Assembly: GCA_009760855.2 (NCBI GenBank)
Contig: WPIO01000006.1
Span: 7,136,501 to 7,200,500, forward strand
DNA: 64,000 bases
Reading direction: 5' to 3'
Source of the DNA: Cristatella mucedo
Lineage: Eukaryota > Bryozoa > Phylactolaemata > Cristatellidae
A model generated the notes under the pieces. It saw only the letters and a list, made by a program, of their open reading frames with translations. It ran no database searches and was not told the origin of the DNA. The position numbers and the translations under genes were made by a program. Position 1 is the first letter of the stretch. Each line of letters starts with the position of its first letter. This document shows positions 47,576-58,834 of this stretch, piece by piece.

Positions 47576-47790
47576 AGGTAATTCAGCGGCCTCTTTTGTA
47601 TGGCGACAGAAAAGTCTTTGCGGCTATCGCCACCGCTTGCAGTTGTAGTAAGGGATTGTCCATCTCAGGGTTCGAACCTATGACCTCGTTACCGAGGTTG
47701 TAAAATTCAACCGCCTTACCTAACGAAGCCCTTATCGCACTTCCTCTGTCTATGCCCCACCGACTCTTGCACAAACGTTGAGTTGATTTT
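47576..47790 (-). mobile_element. tRNA-derived SINE, copy 1
   Basis: On the minus strand it has the pol III B-box sequence GGTTCGAACCC (its complement near 47670), an upstream TTAGGTAAGGCGGTTG A-box region and the body AACTGCAAGCGGTGGCGATAG.CGCAAAG..CTTTTCTGTCG.CATACAAAAGAGGC. The body is shared with the copies at 52897 and 59783. This copy is the most diverged of the three. It is a non-autonomous retroposon, presumably moved by an unidentified LINE. Confidence 0.75.
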
Positions 47791-48132
47791 AAAATTTTCC
47801 GTGTGTTCTAGAGGCCCTTTAAGAGCTCCTCAAGTCTTTCAGTCTCCCAGTAAGTCTTTTCATACGGTGACTTCTCAAACAACCGGCAACTTGGCTACAG
47901 CGATTCAGCTATACCTATAGCTAAATTTAATTTTTTCTTTTCAACTGGGCTGTTAGTAAGTGTGCTACGGAAAAGTACAAAGCTCGCCTGTGACTTTAGT
48001 ATGAATTTGCAATGACAATGCACGATTTGAGTGAGTATCTGATCATGTTTATCGTCTCTGGTGAGCTTTCCATACCCACGTATGACCTAGTCATTTTATT
48101 TATCTGAACTTTACTTGCTCATTTATGCAGCG
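47791..48132 (+). other. Intergenic, no gene recognised
   Basis: A few splice-like sites are present (for example CCCA then GTAAGT near 47850), but the stretches between them are too short or out of phase to support exons. Confidence 0.4.
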
Positions 48133-48465
48133 TAAACTCACTCCCGACTTGCTTAACGACATCTTGACCTGACCAGATTGAAAAAGAAACTACAAACGCA
48201 TCTATTTGTCACAGCATTAAGTGGATCTCGGTGTTCCGTCCTTAATGTACTTATGTGTGCTAACACTGAGCTTGCTACCAATAACCGTACTATCATGCTG
48301 GCTCTGTGCATGTCACATTAACCATGTAATTCTTGTTGCATATTGAGCAGCTACCACTTAACATTTGATCGGGCTTCATTTGCAGCCATTTTAAACTACC
48401 TAGAAAGAGATTATGTTTTCCGAGGGCGCAATATCAGAAGTATTATTATTATTGCTCACCATTAA
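48133..48465 (+). mobile_element. Family I LINE, 3' end, diverged
   Basis: It begins at the coding stretch for NSLPT-like wording (AACTCACTCCCGACTTGC) and passes through the LKKKLQTHLF-like end, the 3' UTR, the hairpin (about 48391-48432) and a short ATT tail. Divergence from other copies is high. Confidence 0.75.
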
Positions 48466-48807
48466 GCCCATGTTTCTATCTAGCAAGAGGTACAACTAAA
48501 CGGCGGCCTGCTAGATTCTAAAGTGCTTAAAAAAGTCAGTCAAAACGTAATAATTGCTTTACTGTTTGCCTGTTTTCTGAGAAATATACAGTGCCTCATT
48601 GACCCATGGTTATAAATTCTCTGGTAGCTTGTATCATTATTTATTTGAATCAGGTCGCTTTACAAATGATGGATTGGCATTATGAGTAACCAACAGCATT
48701 GGGTGCCTCTTCATTGATTTTTCATGCTAATTAAAGCATTTTTCTCTTTCAGCCAGTTGTTAAGTGCTTCAACGATACTTAACAATACATGTGTTGAAGC
48801 ACCATAT
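48466..48807 (+). other. Intergenic, no gene recognised
   Basis: Nothing was recognised in this AT-rich stretch. Confidence 0.4.
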
Positions 48808-49270
48808 ACCATTTATTACTAAATCCTGCCAAATCTTACCACATGCAGATCTCAATCAGTGTACAATGTGTGCCCTTCTCCTCCTCAGCCAAAATCAACC
48901 GTGAATCGCCAAACCACAAGACCCTTGACATTGATGCTGTCCGTGCGAGACTATCTGCATTGCCTCTGCTGTTAAATCACCCCTTCCGATCTGTCATCAA
49001 CGGTAGGTAGATCGCTACAACACGATATTAGCTGACACGCTCGACGAGTTTGCACCTCTGACAAAGTTTACTGCCCGCCCTCTCCTGGACGACCTGTGAT
49101 TTACCATAGACATTAAAGTAGTTAGGTCTACTTAGCGCAAGCTTGAAAAAGCATACACAAAATCTGGATTGACTGTCTAACGACAGGCATATGAGGACTA
49201 CTGTAGACCGTACCAATCGATCCAAGGAAAGGCTAAGTCTACCATCTATAATAACGTTATTGAATCACAG
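48808..49270 (+). mobile_element. Family I LINE, internal linker fragment
   Basis: This is homologous to 1033-1490 of the long family I copy: TACTAAATCCTGC, then CATTGATGCTGTCCGTGCGAGA, GCTGACACGCTCGACGAGTTTGCACC and CGACAGGCATATGA. There are several stops and indels. It lies directly upstream of the zinc-finger region and lacks both the endonuclease and the RT. Confidence 0.8.
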
Positions 49271-49395
49271 ATGTACAACCCAATAATGTTCACGTTGACG
49301 ATCAATGAAGTAAGATCGGGTACTTTGCCGTTCATTGCATACACTGTTCATCACCTTCAGTTGTAGGTGCAGGAGACCAGCGATTGTCGCAGGCG

Positions 49396-49980
49396 ATGAG
49401 TAAAGAGTGCATAAAGACGGAGCACGAAGATCAATTGGATATGAATTTGTTCCAGCCTGCTGTAGCCATGGGCCACATTTCTGGCCACGCTGGGAGTGTG
49501 CTGGATGAAAATTCACTCGCCGAGATGGCTCCACTCGAAAAAGATTGTGCAACTGCTGAAGATGCGAGAAACGAAGCAGCAACCGCCAGCCGTGGCAGTC
49601 AGGCCGCTGGCAGTCCAGAAAAAGAAGAGCTGGCAGACAGGAAGAAGCACATATGTTTGACGTGTGAAAAAGCCTTCACCACCAAATCTAGTCTCAAGGT
49701 TCATAGTCGCAAGCATACCGGAGAAAGGCCGTTCAAATGCCCGTTTTGCCCAAGTGACTTTGCTCAAAAAGCTCATTTGAATAGTCACAAGCAGAAGCAC
49801 ACAGGTGAAAGGCCGTATACCTGTGCCGAATGTCACAATCGATTCTTACGCCGGTCACATTTGATGTCTCACATGCTCATACACACGGGAGAGCAACCGT
49901 TCGCATGCGACAAATGCACGTCGACGTTCACAAGAAAGCAATATTTAAAGTATCACATGAATCGATATCACGCCAATTAG
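49396..49980 (+). CDS. C2H2 zinc-finger protein, 4 fingers (terminal coding exon)
   Basis: From ATG at 49396 this encodes 194 residues: an acidic N-terminal region without a recognised domain, a basic GSPEKEELADRKKH linker, and four C2H2 fingers at roughly residues 87-107, 115-135, 143-163 and 171-192. The first three have C-x2-C-x12-H-x3-H spacing and the last has H-x4-H. TGER/TGEQ-P linkers join them. Tandem fingers like this normally bind DNA in the nucleus. CAGGCGATG just before the start could be a splice acceptor, so an upstream exon may exist. AATAAA follows at 50198. The linker and finger wording resembles expanded zinc-finger sets I associate with ticks (memory, unverified). A broken duplicate lies at 57470-58690. 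Confidence 0.75.
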   Translation: MSKECIKTEHEDQLDMNLFQPAVAMGHISGHAGSVLDENSLAEMAPLEKDCATAEDARNEAATASRGSQAAGSPEKEELADRKKHICLTCEKAFTTKSSLKVHSRKHTGERPFKCPFCPSDFAQKAHLNSHKQKHTGERPYTCAECHNRFLRRSHLMSHMLIHTGEQPFACDKCTSTFTRKQYLKYHMNRYHAN

Positions 49981-50197
49981 CAAGAAGATCTGACCACTCA
50001 ACAAACGAGCCGGCGGCGAGGAGATGCCAAGTACGTGTAGATACATGCAGCTTTCGTCATACCTTGTACGAACCCTGAAGCTGTAATTCAAGTAAACATT
50101 CATGCTGGCAAAGTGAAAGCCTTTGAACTCTCGGATCCACATTTGAACGGCAGCATGTTCTTATCATTCTGTATATAAACTAACAGGAATAATGGAA

Positions 50198-50203
50198 AAT
50201 AAA
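50198..50203 (+). promoter_or_regulatory. Polyadenylation signal AATAAA
   Basis: This canonical hexamer lies 218 bp after the zinc-finger stop codon. In the duplicate copy the aligned position (about 58445-58452) reads ACTTTAA, so the signal is lost there. Confidence 0.5.
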
Positions 50204-50455
50204 ATTTCTCCCAAACTTTGCGCTTTTTAAAATAATTCAACATGTGTTCTAATGCTGCGCCTACTGATACAGACATAAATTGTGAGAGATTAGGTTTTTA
50301 GAGAGCTCACTAAAAATTTATTGATAGTAGATCACGTTGGGATGCATAGTGCGTAACCTGTTTTAACTTCATCGGTAATTGTGCAGGAGATGGCAATCAA
50401 AGCGTTGCAATTCCACGGAAAGAAGGTAGTGAGACTCGGGAGGCGATACAGCTGG

Positions 50456-50601
50456 AGACTGAGCAAGAGAGAGACAGCGATAGAGAGACAGATAGAGAGA
50501 GAAAGAAAGAGAGGGGCAGCGAGAGAGAGAGACGGCGAGAGAGAGACAGCGAGATAGAGAGCGAGAGAGAGCGAGAGAGAGGCAGCAAGAGAGGGAGAGG
50601 C

Positions 50602-50680
<79 letters not shown>

Positions 50681-50976
50681 AATAAAGGTGGAAAGGGAGA
50701 GACTGGCTGAGAGGGGAAATAGAGATGATCGAAACGGGTAAAGAATGGGTGGAATAATTGGAGGAGAGCGTAATTGACAAAGCGGCGGAAAAGAAGATGA
50801 AGAGACACCGATAATTGAGAGACAGAAAGATTAAGAACGAGAGTGAAATATGCAATCAGAAAAAGACTGGTGGGTAATGAGTGAGTAACATATTTGGGCA
50901 GGGAAGTAAGTGATATGGTAATAGGGAGAGAGAGAGAGAGAGAAAGAGAGCCGATAGAGAGAGAGAGAGAGAGAGG
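50456..50976 (+). repeat. GA-rich purine tract with pure (GA)n at 50605-50675
   Basis: Polypurine sequence with a perfect dinucleotide core and degenerate GAGAGA on both sides. A second short (GA)n lies at 50925-50976. It lies just downstream of the zinc-finger 3' region. The long Leu/Ser-rich frames on the minus strand are translations of this microsatellite. Confidence 0.9.
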
Positions 50977-51816
50977 GGTAAACATACGGTGCGACAGCCA
51001 AATGCTCAAGATATAAGATAAAGGGAGATAGAAATGAGAAAGACGTAAGCATAGAGGAGAGCTTCTCTGGCGTGGCGGTCAAGATGCAACAACGCAAAAT
51101 GCAACAATGCAACAACGGTGAATGGCTGCGCTCGAAGTGTACGTATGTGTTATGCAGTAGTAGACCTATGCTCTCCACAATAGATGCACACCAAGGTACT
51201 TCGTCTTGACTGCGATTTATTGGCATGAACATGTCGAGAAGGACTTGTTCAGAGTGCAGCAGTGGGTTAGAGATTTGTGAGCATCTTTCCTAGATCTAAT
51301 AACCCACGGCAAGTTTGACCAAACAATCGCTTGAAGCTGAGCGAAAGCAGCGGAGCGAAGATCGCCTCTAGAAGCTCTTTGCACTATATGCAGCGTGCCC
51401 TGTATATAAAAACCTGCATTAAGGTACGTTGGTTGGCCTGTCTATCATCTGTGTAACATATAACTGCAGAAAGTCTGAATACCCCTGGCGAGTAGAAAGG
51501 CGCCACCAGCCAATAGGCAGCGGTAGCCGGAAGAGCCAAGATTAGGCGGCCCAGAACCCGGTTGTGGCGAGTTGTTATTGCTTGCAGCAGCGCTTGATGG
51601 CAGTGCGGATGCCCTGATGGTGGTGGTTTGGAAAAAGCGCGATAAGGCCATAGCCCGGCCTCTCTTGACTGCTGCCTAGTGGACGGCAGCGGAGAGGCCG
51701 GGCCCTTCGAGCTCGGCGCCCGGGGGTCGCTAGTGGCCAAGGTAATGAACTTCCATCTCTCCTGCTGCTGCTCCTCCAATTCCTTTCTCCTCTTCTGCCT
51801 CTCTCCTCTTCTTCAG
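50977..51816 (+). other. Intergenic, GC-rich at about 51480-51745, no gene recognised
   Basis: No domain is recognisable. The GC- and CpG-rich patch ends in GGCCAAG-GTAATG (51735-51746), which resembles a splice donor, so it could be a first exon or promoter region. No ATG-initiated frame supports that. Confidence 0.35.
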
Positions 51817-51835
51817 TGTGTGTGTGTGTGTGTGC

Positions 51836-51871
<36 letters not shown>
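51817..51871 (+). repeat. (TG)n microsatellite
   Basis: A run of TG dinucleotides with one TGCGCG interruption near 51833-51839. Confidence 0.95.
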
Positions 51872-51874
<3 letters not shown>

Positions 51875-51884
51875 ATGTATATTA

Positions 51885-52590
51885 GTACTTTTGATGTAGC
51901 AACATCAGAGAACTCAATCTCTTTCAAGGCACTTTACATTAGCTGCAAAGGAAGCACGATCGAACGGTAAGTTCGGTAGCATGTTCAATGAAAAACAAGA
52001 ATAACGCGGTTAGGGGCAAAACGCACTGGGTGAGCATGCAAGTATGGTTACTGGCAGCATGCACAGTGTCAGCACTCATAAGCGCATTAAGTACGAATCA
52101 CAGGGACCTACTACATCCTGTCATAAATAGATGCGTTTTAAGTCTTTTTTAATTTGGACAAGGCAGGAGATATCGTGACGCAAGTCAAAAATGAGTTCCA
52201 GGCTTGGCCAGAATACGAAGTAACGGCAAAGCCTCCAAATAATTTGAGGTTTGTTCGAGGTATGGGTAAACAGTTACATTCCAAAAAGCAGGCGGTACTA
52301 TGCTTAGGGACTAGATAGGTAGGCTGGAGCCGAAGAATGAAGGGTCCTACAAGAGAGTGACAAATCCTTGAAGTACAGGCGTTGCTTGACTGGGAGCCAG
52401 TGAAGGTCGGCGAGACATAGTTTGATGTGGCAACTGCGACGCTCACGACTGAAAAGCCTAGTCGCAGAGTTGTGCACTAGCTGTAAGCACCCGAGTGCAC
52501 AGGCCGATAGATCAGCAAGTTGTTACTGCAGTCAAGACGGGATGTCATAAATTTCGGACCAACTTAACTATTCCCGACGAGTTAATTGGA
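51885..52590 (-). mobile_element. Family I LINE, 5'-truncated
   Basis: On the minus strand it runs from the DxxVMTSRLDF/CNNLLI-like region through CRERRSCH, LADLHWLPVKQ, PTYL, NLKLFGG and WNSFLTCV to TLSKLKK, then the 3' UTR and hairpin (about 51903-51945). The (TG)n tract at 51817-51871 occupies the place of the ATT tail. It is broken by stops and indels. Confidence 0.8.
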
Positions 52591-52772
52591 GAGTAGGAGA
52601 GCGGGCATTCAGTATTCTTGTTAAAGTAAGATGGAAAATCTCTGCATTATTAAGAAGCTGAAAATAAATAGATTTTTAACTGGACGTAATGCGGTCATCT
52701 TCTAAAAAGTAGCGTGGAACTGAGTGCGCTGATTCCTTGCAGATGCTAAAGAAGCTATGCCTTCCAAGCCCT

Positions 52773-52843
52773 CTCGAGGGTCAGAGGTCTCGAGGGTCGG
52801 AGGTCTCGATGGCGGGAGGTCGGTGGTCTCGAGGGTCGGAGGG
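52773..52843 (+). repeat. 16-bp CTCGAGGGTCGGAGGT minisatellite
   Basis: Four copies of a 16-bp unit (CTCGAGGGTCGGAGGT), one of them degenerate and extended, lie immediately upstream of the SINE. Confidence 0.85.
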
Positions 52844-52896
52844 CCTTTCCACTGTCTTATTGGCACTAGCGTTACCCATAGCTGGTAATTGTAGGC

Positions 52897-53095
52897 TGGT
52901 GAGCCGTGATGGCACACTAGGTAAGGCGGTTGCTTTCACGACCTCGGTCCCGAGGTCGTGGGTTCGATTCCTGCGGTGGGCGATTCTGTATCGCCACTGC
53001 AAGCGGTGGTGATAGCCGTAAAGGCTCTTCTGTCTCTATACGAAAAGAGACTGTTTAATCAGCTAAGATCTAATTTTAATTTTTAATTTAATTCC
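52897..53095 (+). mobile_element. tRNA-derived SINE, copy 2 (best preserved)
   Basis: The A box TGGCACACTAGG is at 52910-52921 and the B box GGTTCGATTCC at 52961-52971. They are 40 nt apart and separated by a CGACCTC..GAGGTCG hairpin. A body with CTGCAAGCGGTGGTGATAG, CCGTAAAGGCTCTTCTGTC and AAAAGAGACTGTTTAATCAGC follows, and it ends in an AT-rich TTTTAATTTTTAATTTAATT tail. No acceptor stem closes the tRNA part, so it is a retroposon and not a tRNA gene. Its 3' end does not resemble family I or II, so its partner LINE is something else. Confidence 0.85.
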
Positions 53096-54166
53096 AGCGG
53101 CAGCCGACGATGCAACCGCAAGTAATTTAATTTTCTCTTAGCGGCTTAAGCCGGATTTGGCTGGCCGGCAGGTGGCTGATGTTGCTTGCCGCTAGGTACA
53201 CTCTTGGACACTGTTAGACACATGTACGGTTCACCTGCCCTGAGGAGGGAGCAGTCAGCAGAGGGTACTAGTAGCGAGGCGTCACCTGGCTATGGCCGGC
53301 ATACTTGCCCTTTGACTCGCCCTTTGACTCGGGGAATTATAGGCTACGACAAGGTTACGTTTCGGTAGTGGGTTAAGGATTTTGGGAGGCTTCGAAAGTT
53401 GACCTGGTAGTCGCTGCCGTCATCCAGTCAAATCCTTGTCCAAGTCCAAGTCCAAGCTACAAAAAAGGTTAGGATAATGGTCGTCCATCTGAATCGTCGT
53501 CCTGGCGGCCAGGGGCCGGCATGGCAGTGCTAGCAGATGTCGAGCGGGAAATGACACCTCTCAAGTATCGATCTCACGCTTATCCTCATATCAATCGGTG
53601 GCTTGACAGCTGTGCCAATCGTCGCCCGTCTTCCAAGCTTAGCATGGCCTCTCTTCACTTTCATGCCACGTTTCTTTAGCAGTATTGTTTTTCGTAGGAT
53701 TCCGCTCACTAGCTGTCTTGCTCGACGTTCTGCTCTTTTTGGAGCACGAGACCTCGCTATATAAAGTGGCGAAGAAACTATATCGGTCTTTATTCTAGGA
53801 CTATGATGTTGCGACAGCCATTTACCTAGGGGCCGGCATAACTTGGAGAGCGGAGGTCAAAGAGAAACTTCCATCCCTCCTAGATTCGGCTTCACGCTTG
53901 CCCTAGATGACATATACTCACATAAGGGGCTTGGCAGCAGCTGCTACTCAGCAACGCCTCCAGCCTATCCATAGCGGAAAAGATTTTCGATTAGCTGCAC
54001 GACCCTTATTTGGACCTGATTTGTAGACGATATATTTTTTGTTTTTTTTACGCTGAAGAAATCTAATGGACTTGAGGCCATTCGTGGCCAGCGGCGACAC
54101 TATAACTTGGCCACTACGAGGAACAATGCTAGCCATTTGTACCGATGGCATAGAATCTTGATGCTC
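53096..54166 (+). other. Unrecognised sequence with a diverged internal duplication
   Basis: 53505-53630 and 53828-53945 share GGGGCCGGCAT, a TTCACGCTT/CTCACGCTT..CCT segment and a GGCTTG.CAGC.G segment in the same order about 320 bp apart, suggesting an old direct duplication. Short repeats also occur near 53309-53331 (CCTTTGACTCG twice) and 53435-53456 (CCAAGT three times). No protein family was recognised. Confidence 0.4.
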
Positions 54167-54795
54167 AGTGGATTGCAAAAATTTGCAGCTTGTCTGTCGT
54201 GAGTGTCACCGTGGCCGCATCAAGCAAACTCTTGCCGACCTGCACTGGCTCTCAATCAAGCAGAGCATCTCTTCCAGATTCAGTCACTTGAGACTTTGGC
54301 CCATTCATTCTTTGGCCGCAGCCTGGTTATCGAAAGTGCTCCTCCAGGAGGCGGCCCAGCATCGTGTAACCCGCTGTTCGGACTTTAGCAGTTTAGCAGT
54401 TTACCTGCTCAAAGCAGACAAAGAACTCGCCTGTCATCCGTTGGCTCTCAAAGCGTGGATCTCACTAACGACTGACTCCACCATATTCGCTGCCTCGACT
54501 ACATTTAAGAAGAAGCGTATAAAACACTTTTTTATTACAACACTTAGTGGGTCATTTTGATTTGTCTTTCGCGTGCTTATGCCGCTCGCTGTTACTGCTC
54601 TCGCTCGCTGCTACCAACCACATTTACATGCTGACCCTGTGCACGTCACATCTAGTATAGGTTAAGCTTGATGAAATTCCGAATTGCAATACTTATTACT
54701 TGATTATGCTTTACGTAAAGCATCTGCAATATGCTTAGAAAGATTCAATGCTCTGACGGCATTCTAAAAGTGTATTTTTTATTATTATTGCTTAA
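54167..54795 (+). mobile_element. Old family I-related LINE 3' end
   Basis: Readable C-terminal wording includes VCRECHRGRIKQTLADLHWL, then IHSLAAAWLS, a WISLT segment and TTFKKKRIKHFF..TLSG. The 3' UTR (GCATGCTGACCCTGTGCACGTCAC-like), the hairpin (about 54731-54762) and an ATT tail follow. It is more diverged from the other copies than they are from each other. Confidence 0.75.
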
Positions 54796-55921
54796 GTATT
54801 ACATAGCTGAAGATTCCAGAATTGGTTATTGTTTCAAGGATTGCTCCTCACAAATCTGTAATTTTTAGATCGGGTCACTAAAAAACGGGAGAAATAATAG
54901 CTCAAGAGCTTATTAAGTTCGTTCATAGCTCAAAGTTTCTTTAAAGAATATTGAGTGAAGGTATTCTACTCAAGGTTCTTCGGTACCTATCATCCAGCAG
55001 TCTATTGGTATCTACACATCCCTGTTAGCAGGGCAAAGAAATTCACGGTTTCGAATAAAAAAAGGATATCTATTGTAAATGCTAATAAAAGCATAAGAAT
55101 TTTCTGACTATGCGTTATCGTGTGCATGCTCGAAGAAATGGTGTAATTCGGAATTGCAATCGGCCTACGATTCAGTTCACCTGTCGGCAGTGCATTAGGA
55201 CGCTTACAAATTAGTCAAAAAAATGAAAAGTGTAAGAACATGAGCAGAATACTTGATTTGTCAGGATTTTTTTTATAGGCTTGATAATCAAGGACTCGTA
55301 AAAATGACAGTTAATAGGATTAGCTATTAAGATTGTTTTAGAAGGCGAGCTTCTGCTTCTGGACATACTATCTGCAGAACAACGGGGCATAATTTAACCT
55401 TATTTTTAAATAATAATCCATTTGAATCTATTGATCTTGCTAAAGCATGGAAGCGGTTGTGCAGAGGTGCTTTGATAGGTTTTAGTTAGTTTATTTCATT
55501 TGGCACTTATTCAAATGGTTGTGGAATTGTATGCTGATATCTTCTTCTATTGAATAGGAAAATTCTTATTCGAAACTTTCCAACATAAGAGACAGTATTC
55601 CATGATTTCGCACCATGTGCCGTTTGCTCATTGATCGTTTTACGGACAGGATTGGGGCCTCAAGACATGTGGCACATGCAAACCTCCTGGATATATTTTA
55701 AATACTCTTAGAGGACACTACAAATAAATTTTACCCAAAAGAAGAACCTGTTGACTACCTTACGTTATCTTGATATCATTGTTCATGCAGTAGGGCATAG
55801 CATTTCTTAGGAAAGCATAGCATTTCTTGTCAAGATTGTGATGCCTATGTTTTGGTTTATTAATTTTTAAATGAGGTTGTTCTGCTCCAGAGACCCTAGC
55901 AATTAGTACAATTGACTCGTC
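54796..55921 (+). other. Intergenic, no gene recognised
   Basis: AT-rich sequence without recognised coding regions, repeats or RNA genes. Confidence 0.5.
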
Positions 55922-56085
55922 TTATAGGAATGCGCTCGGGCCGGAAAATAGCCATTCTTTTAGGCGGAGCATTCCTATATCGGAGTGAGACAATAGCTAA
56001 GAGTAAATCTCGGACGCGGAACGGCTATTCTTAAGAGCGGAGTATTCCTATATTCAATATTCCTATACGCGGAGTTGACAGCAAT
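55922..56085 (+). repeat. Cluster of short inverted and direct repeats
   Basis: A TATAGGAATGCGCTC-type motif near 55923 is the reverse complement of GCGGAGCATTCCTATA (55963-55978) and GAGCGGAGTATTCCTATA (56037-56054). The block AATAGCCATTCTT..AGGCGGAGCATTCCTATA is repeated directly as CGGCTATTCTTAAGAGCGGAGTATTCCTATA. It could be a decayed foldback or MITE-like element. Confidence 0.45.
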
Positions 56086-56340
56086 CACGTCGGATTGAAA
56101 GATATTTCAACCATCGAAAAATAGAAAACTCATTTCAAAATAATTCCGATCACTTCTGTTGATAACTGGTCTGTCTTTCGATTGAAATTTTTTCAAAATT
56201 TTGCGACGTCATCTGGTGAAATGAGAAGTGCAAAAGTCATCAGTTTATACAAAAAAGCTCAGCTGCACGAATAGCCTAATTTATATAGTGGCATTTCCCA
56301 GTCGAAGAAGCTACTGCTCTTCTTTGATGAGAACATTTTC

Positions 56341-56343
<3 letters not shown>
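56086..56343 (+). other. Non-coding, no feature recognised
   Basis: Nothing recognised between the short-repeat cluster and the microsatellite. Confidence 0.4.
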
Positions 56344-57469
<1,126 letters not shown>

Positions 57470-58690
57470 TTCCTTCCTTAAACTTTCCATCACCTTCAGC
57501 TGTCGGTACTAGCGTCGAGCAATCATTACGAGTCAAGGCTGCGACCTCGCTGAGCACGAGGCTACATTAGGAAATGCAGCGAGCCGCCACGCTAAATTTA
57601 GCTACAGGCTCGCCGAAGAGTATGCATCTAGAAAAATTGCACTTGCAGACCAAGTGAATATGAAGTGCGCCCACCCGGCTCTAGCGATTGGCCACTATCC
57701 AGGCCTAATAAGGCAAGTGATTGATGACTGACAGTTCACCAACCAATAGGACTTCACGTGAAAAATATAGTGCAACTATTGAAAATGTGACCAACGAGTG
57801 CAACTATTGAAATGTGACCAACGATGCAGCCACCACCGGCAGTGGCAGGCAGTCCTCCGGAAGTCCAAAAAAGAAAGAAATGTCTGACAGGATGAAGTAC
57901 AAATGCGAGACGTATGTAAATAAATTTGTCACAAAATATCTCAGGGTTCATATGCAAATGCGTACTGGAGAAAGGCCGCTCACGTGCCCGCATTGCCCAA
58001 GCACCTTTACTCAACGTTCAACTTTGAATGTTCACATACGGGAGCAAGCTGGCGAGAAGCCGCATAAATGCGACATGTGTTAAGCTTGATTCTATCGCCT
58101 GTCAGATTTAACAAATCATATGCTCAGCTACATGGAAAAATGACTGAACGAGTGTGACAAATTCTCGGCGACGTTCAAAAGAGGGCGCTGGTTTAAAAAC
58201 TCCACGTGAATCGACATCATGGAAATCAGCAAGAAGATCTGACCACCCAACTAAAGAGCAGCTTGCGAAGAGATGCCGAGTAATAGTCGATAGTTGCAGC
58301 TTCATTCACACGTTTAGACGAACCCGTGTGCTTTCATTCGAGTCAAAATGCATGCTGAAAAAGTAAAATGCTTGAACCTTTTGGTTTTACCCTTTCACAG
58401 GAAAGTGCTCTGATTATTCTTAATGCAGACTCTGGAAGGCTGGAAACTTTAATTTCTCCCAAACCTCTTGTTTATTAAATAAGTCTACATGCAATGTCAT
58501 GCTGTCCCTACTGCTACAGACAGAAGCTACAAGAGAGAGAGAGAGATTAGGTTTACTGGGGGCTCCCTGCAGATATTTTGATTGATGATAATAGTTGAAT
58601 GTAGATTACGAAACCTTTTTCAACTTCTTCAATAATTGTGCATGGAATGAAAATCAAAGCATCGCAATTCCACGGAATGAAATTAGTGTG
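57470..58690 (+). pseudogene. Decayed duplicate of the zinc-finger exon and flanks
   Basis: Homology to 49330-50470 begins at CATCACCTTCAG and extends beyond the 3' region to a GCAATTCCACGGAA segment. In the readable frame (57814-58083), GSGRQSSGSPKKKEMSDRMKYKC matches the linker. Finger 1 has lost its second Cys (CETY), finger 2 has Gln for its last His (HIREQ), and the frame stops at 58081-58083 just after the CxxC of finger 3. Remains of fingers 3-4 continue in other frames to about 58240. The upstream part has a 27-bp tandem duplication (57769-57823), and the AATAAA is lost. This is a segmental duplicate about 8.1 kb from the intact copy, in the same orientation. Confidence 0.75.
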
Positions 58691-58751
58691 ACGAATACAG
58701 TTAGTGATAGTACAGCTAGTGGTAGTACAGATGGTGATAGAGAGTGAGATA

Positions 58752-58829
58752 TAAATAAATAAATAAATATATATATATATAAATATATAATTAAATAAAT
58801 ATATATATATACACATAGAGAGAGAGAGT
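58752..58829 (+). repeat. AAAT/AT/GA microsatellite cluster
   Basis: (AAAT)n, (AT)n and (GA)n runs lie in the same relative place as the GA tract after the intact zinc-finger copy. Confidence 0.85.
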
Positions 58830-58834
58830 CTAAT

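Noticed and set aside
47520-47577. A further exon between CTGCCAG and CTAG-GTAATT
   Set aside because: The splice-like ends are reasonable, but the only open phase does not fit the phase of the 51-nt exons, so it cannot be chained to them.
49384-49395. Start of the zinc-finger protein at a TTG upstream of the ATG
   Set aside because: The eukaryotic ATG at 49396 is the sensible start within this exon. The upstream CGCAG is better explained as a possible splice acceptor.
50332-51009. Long Leu/Ser-rich frames on the minus strand
   Set aside because: They are translations of the (GA)n polypurine tract, not proteins.
51663-51746. CpG-rich first exon or promoter
   Set aside because: A GC-rich patch and a donor-like GTAATG exist, but there is no ATG-initiated frame or recognisable core promoter to support a gene call.
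52897-52985. A functional tRNA gene
   Set aside because: The A and B boxes are present, but no acceptor stem closes and the same head with the same body recurs three times, as in a SINE.
54168-54560. 130-codon frame as a host gene
   Set aside because: It reads as the LADLHWL..TTFKK C-terminus of a family I-related LINE and is followed by that family's 3' UTR and tail.
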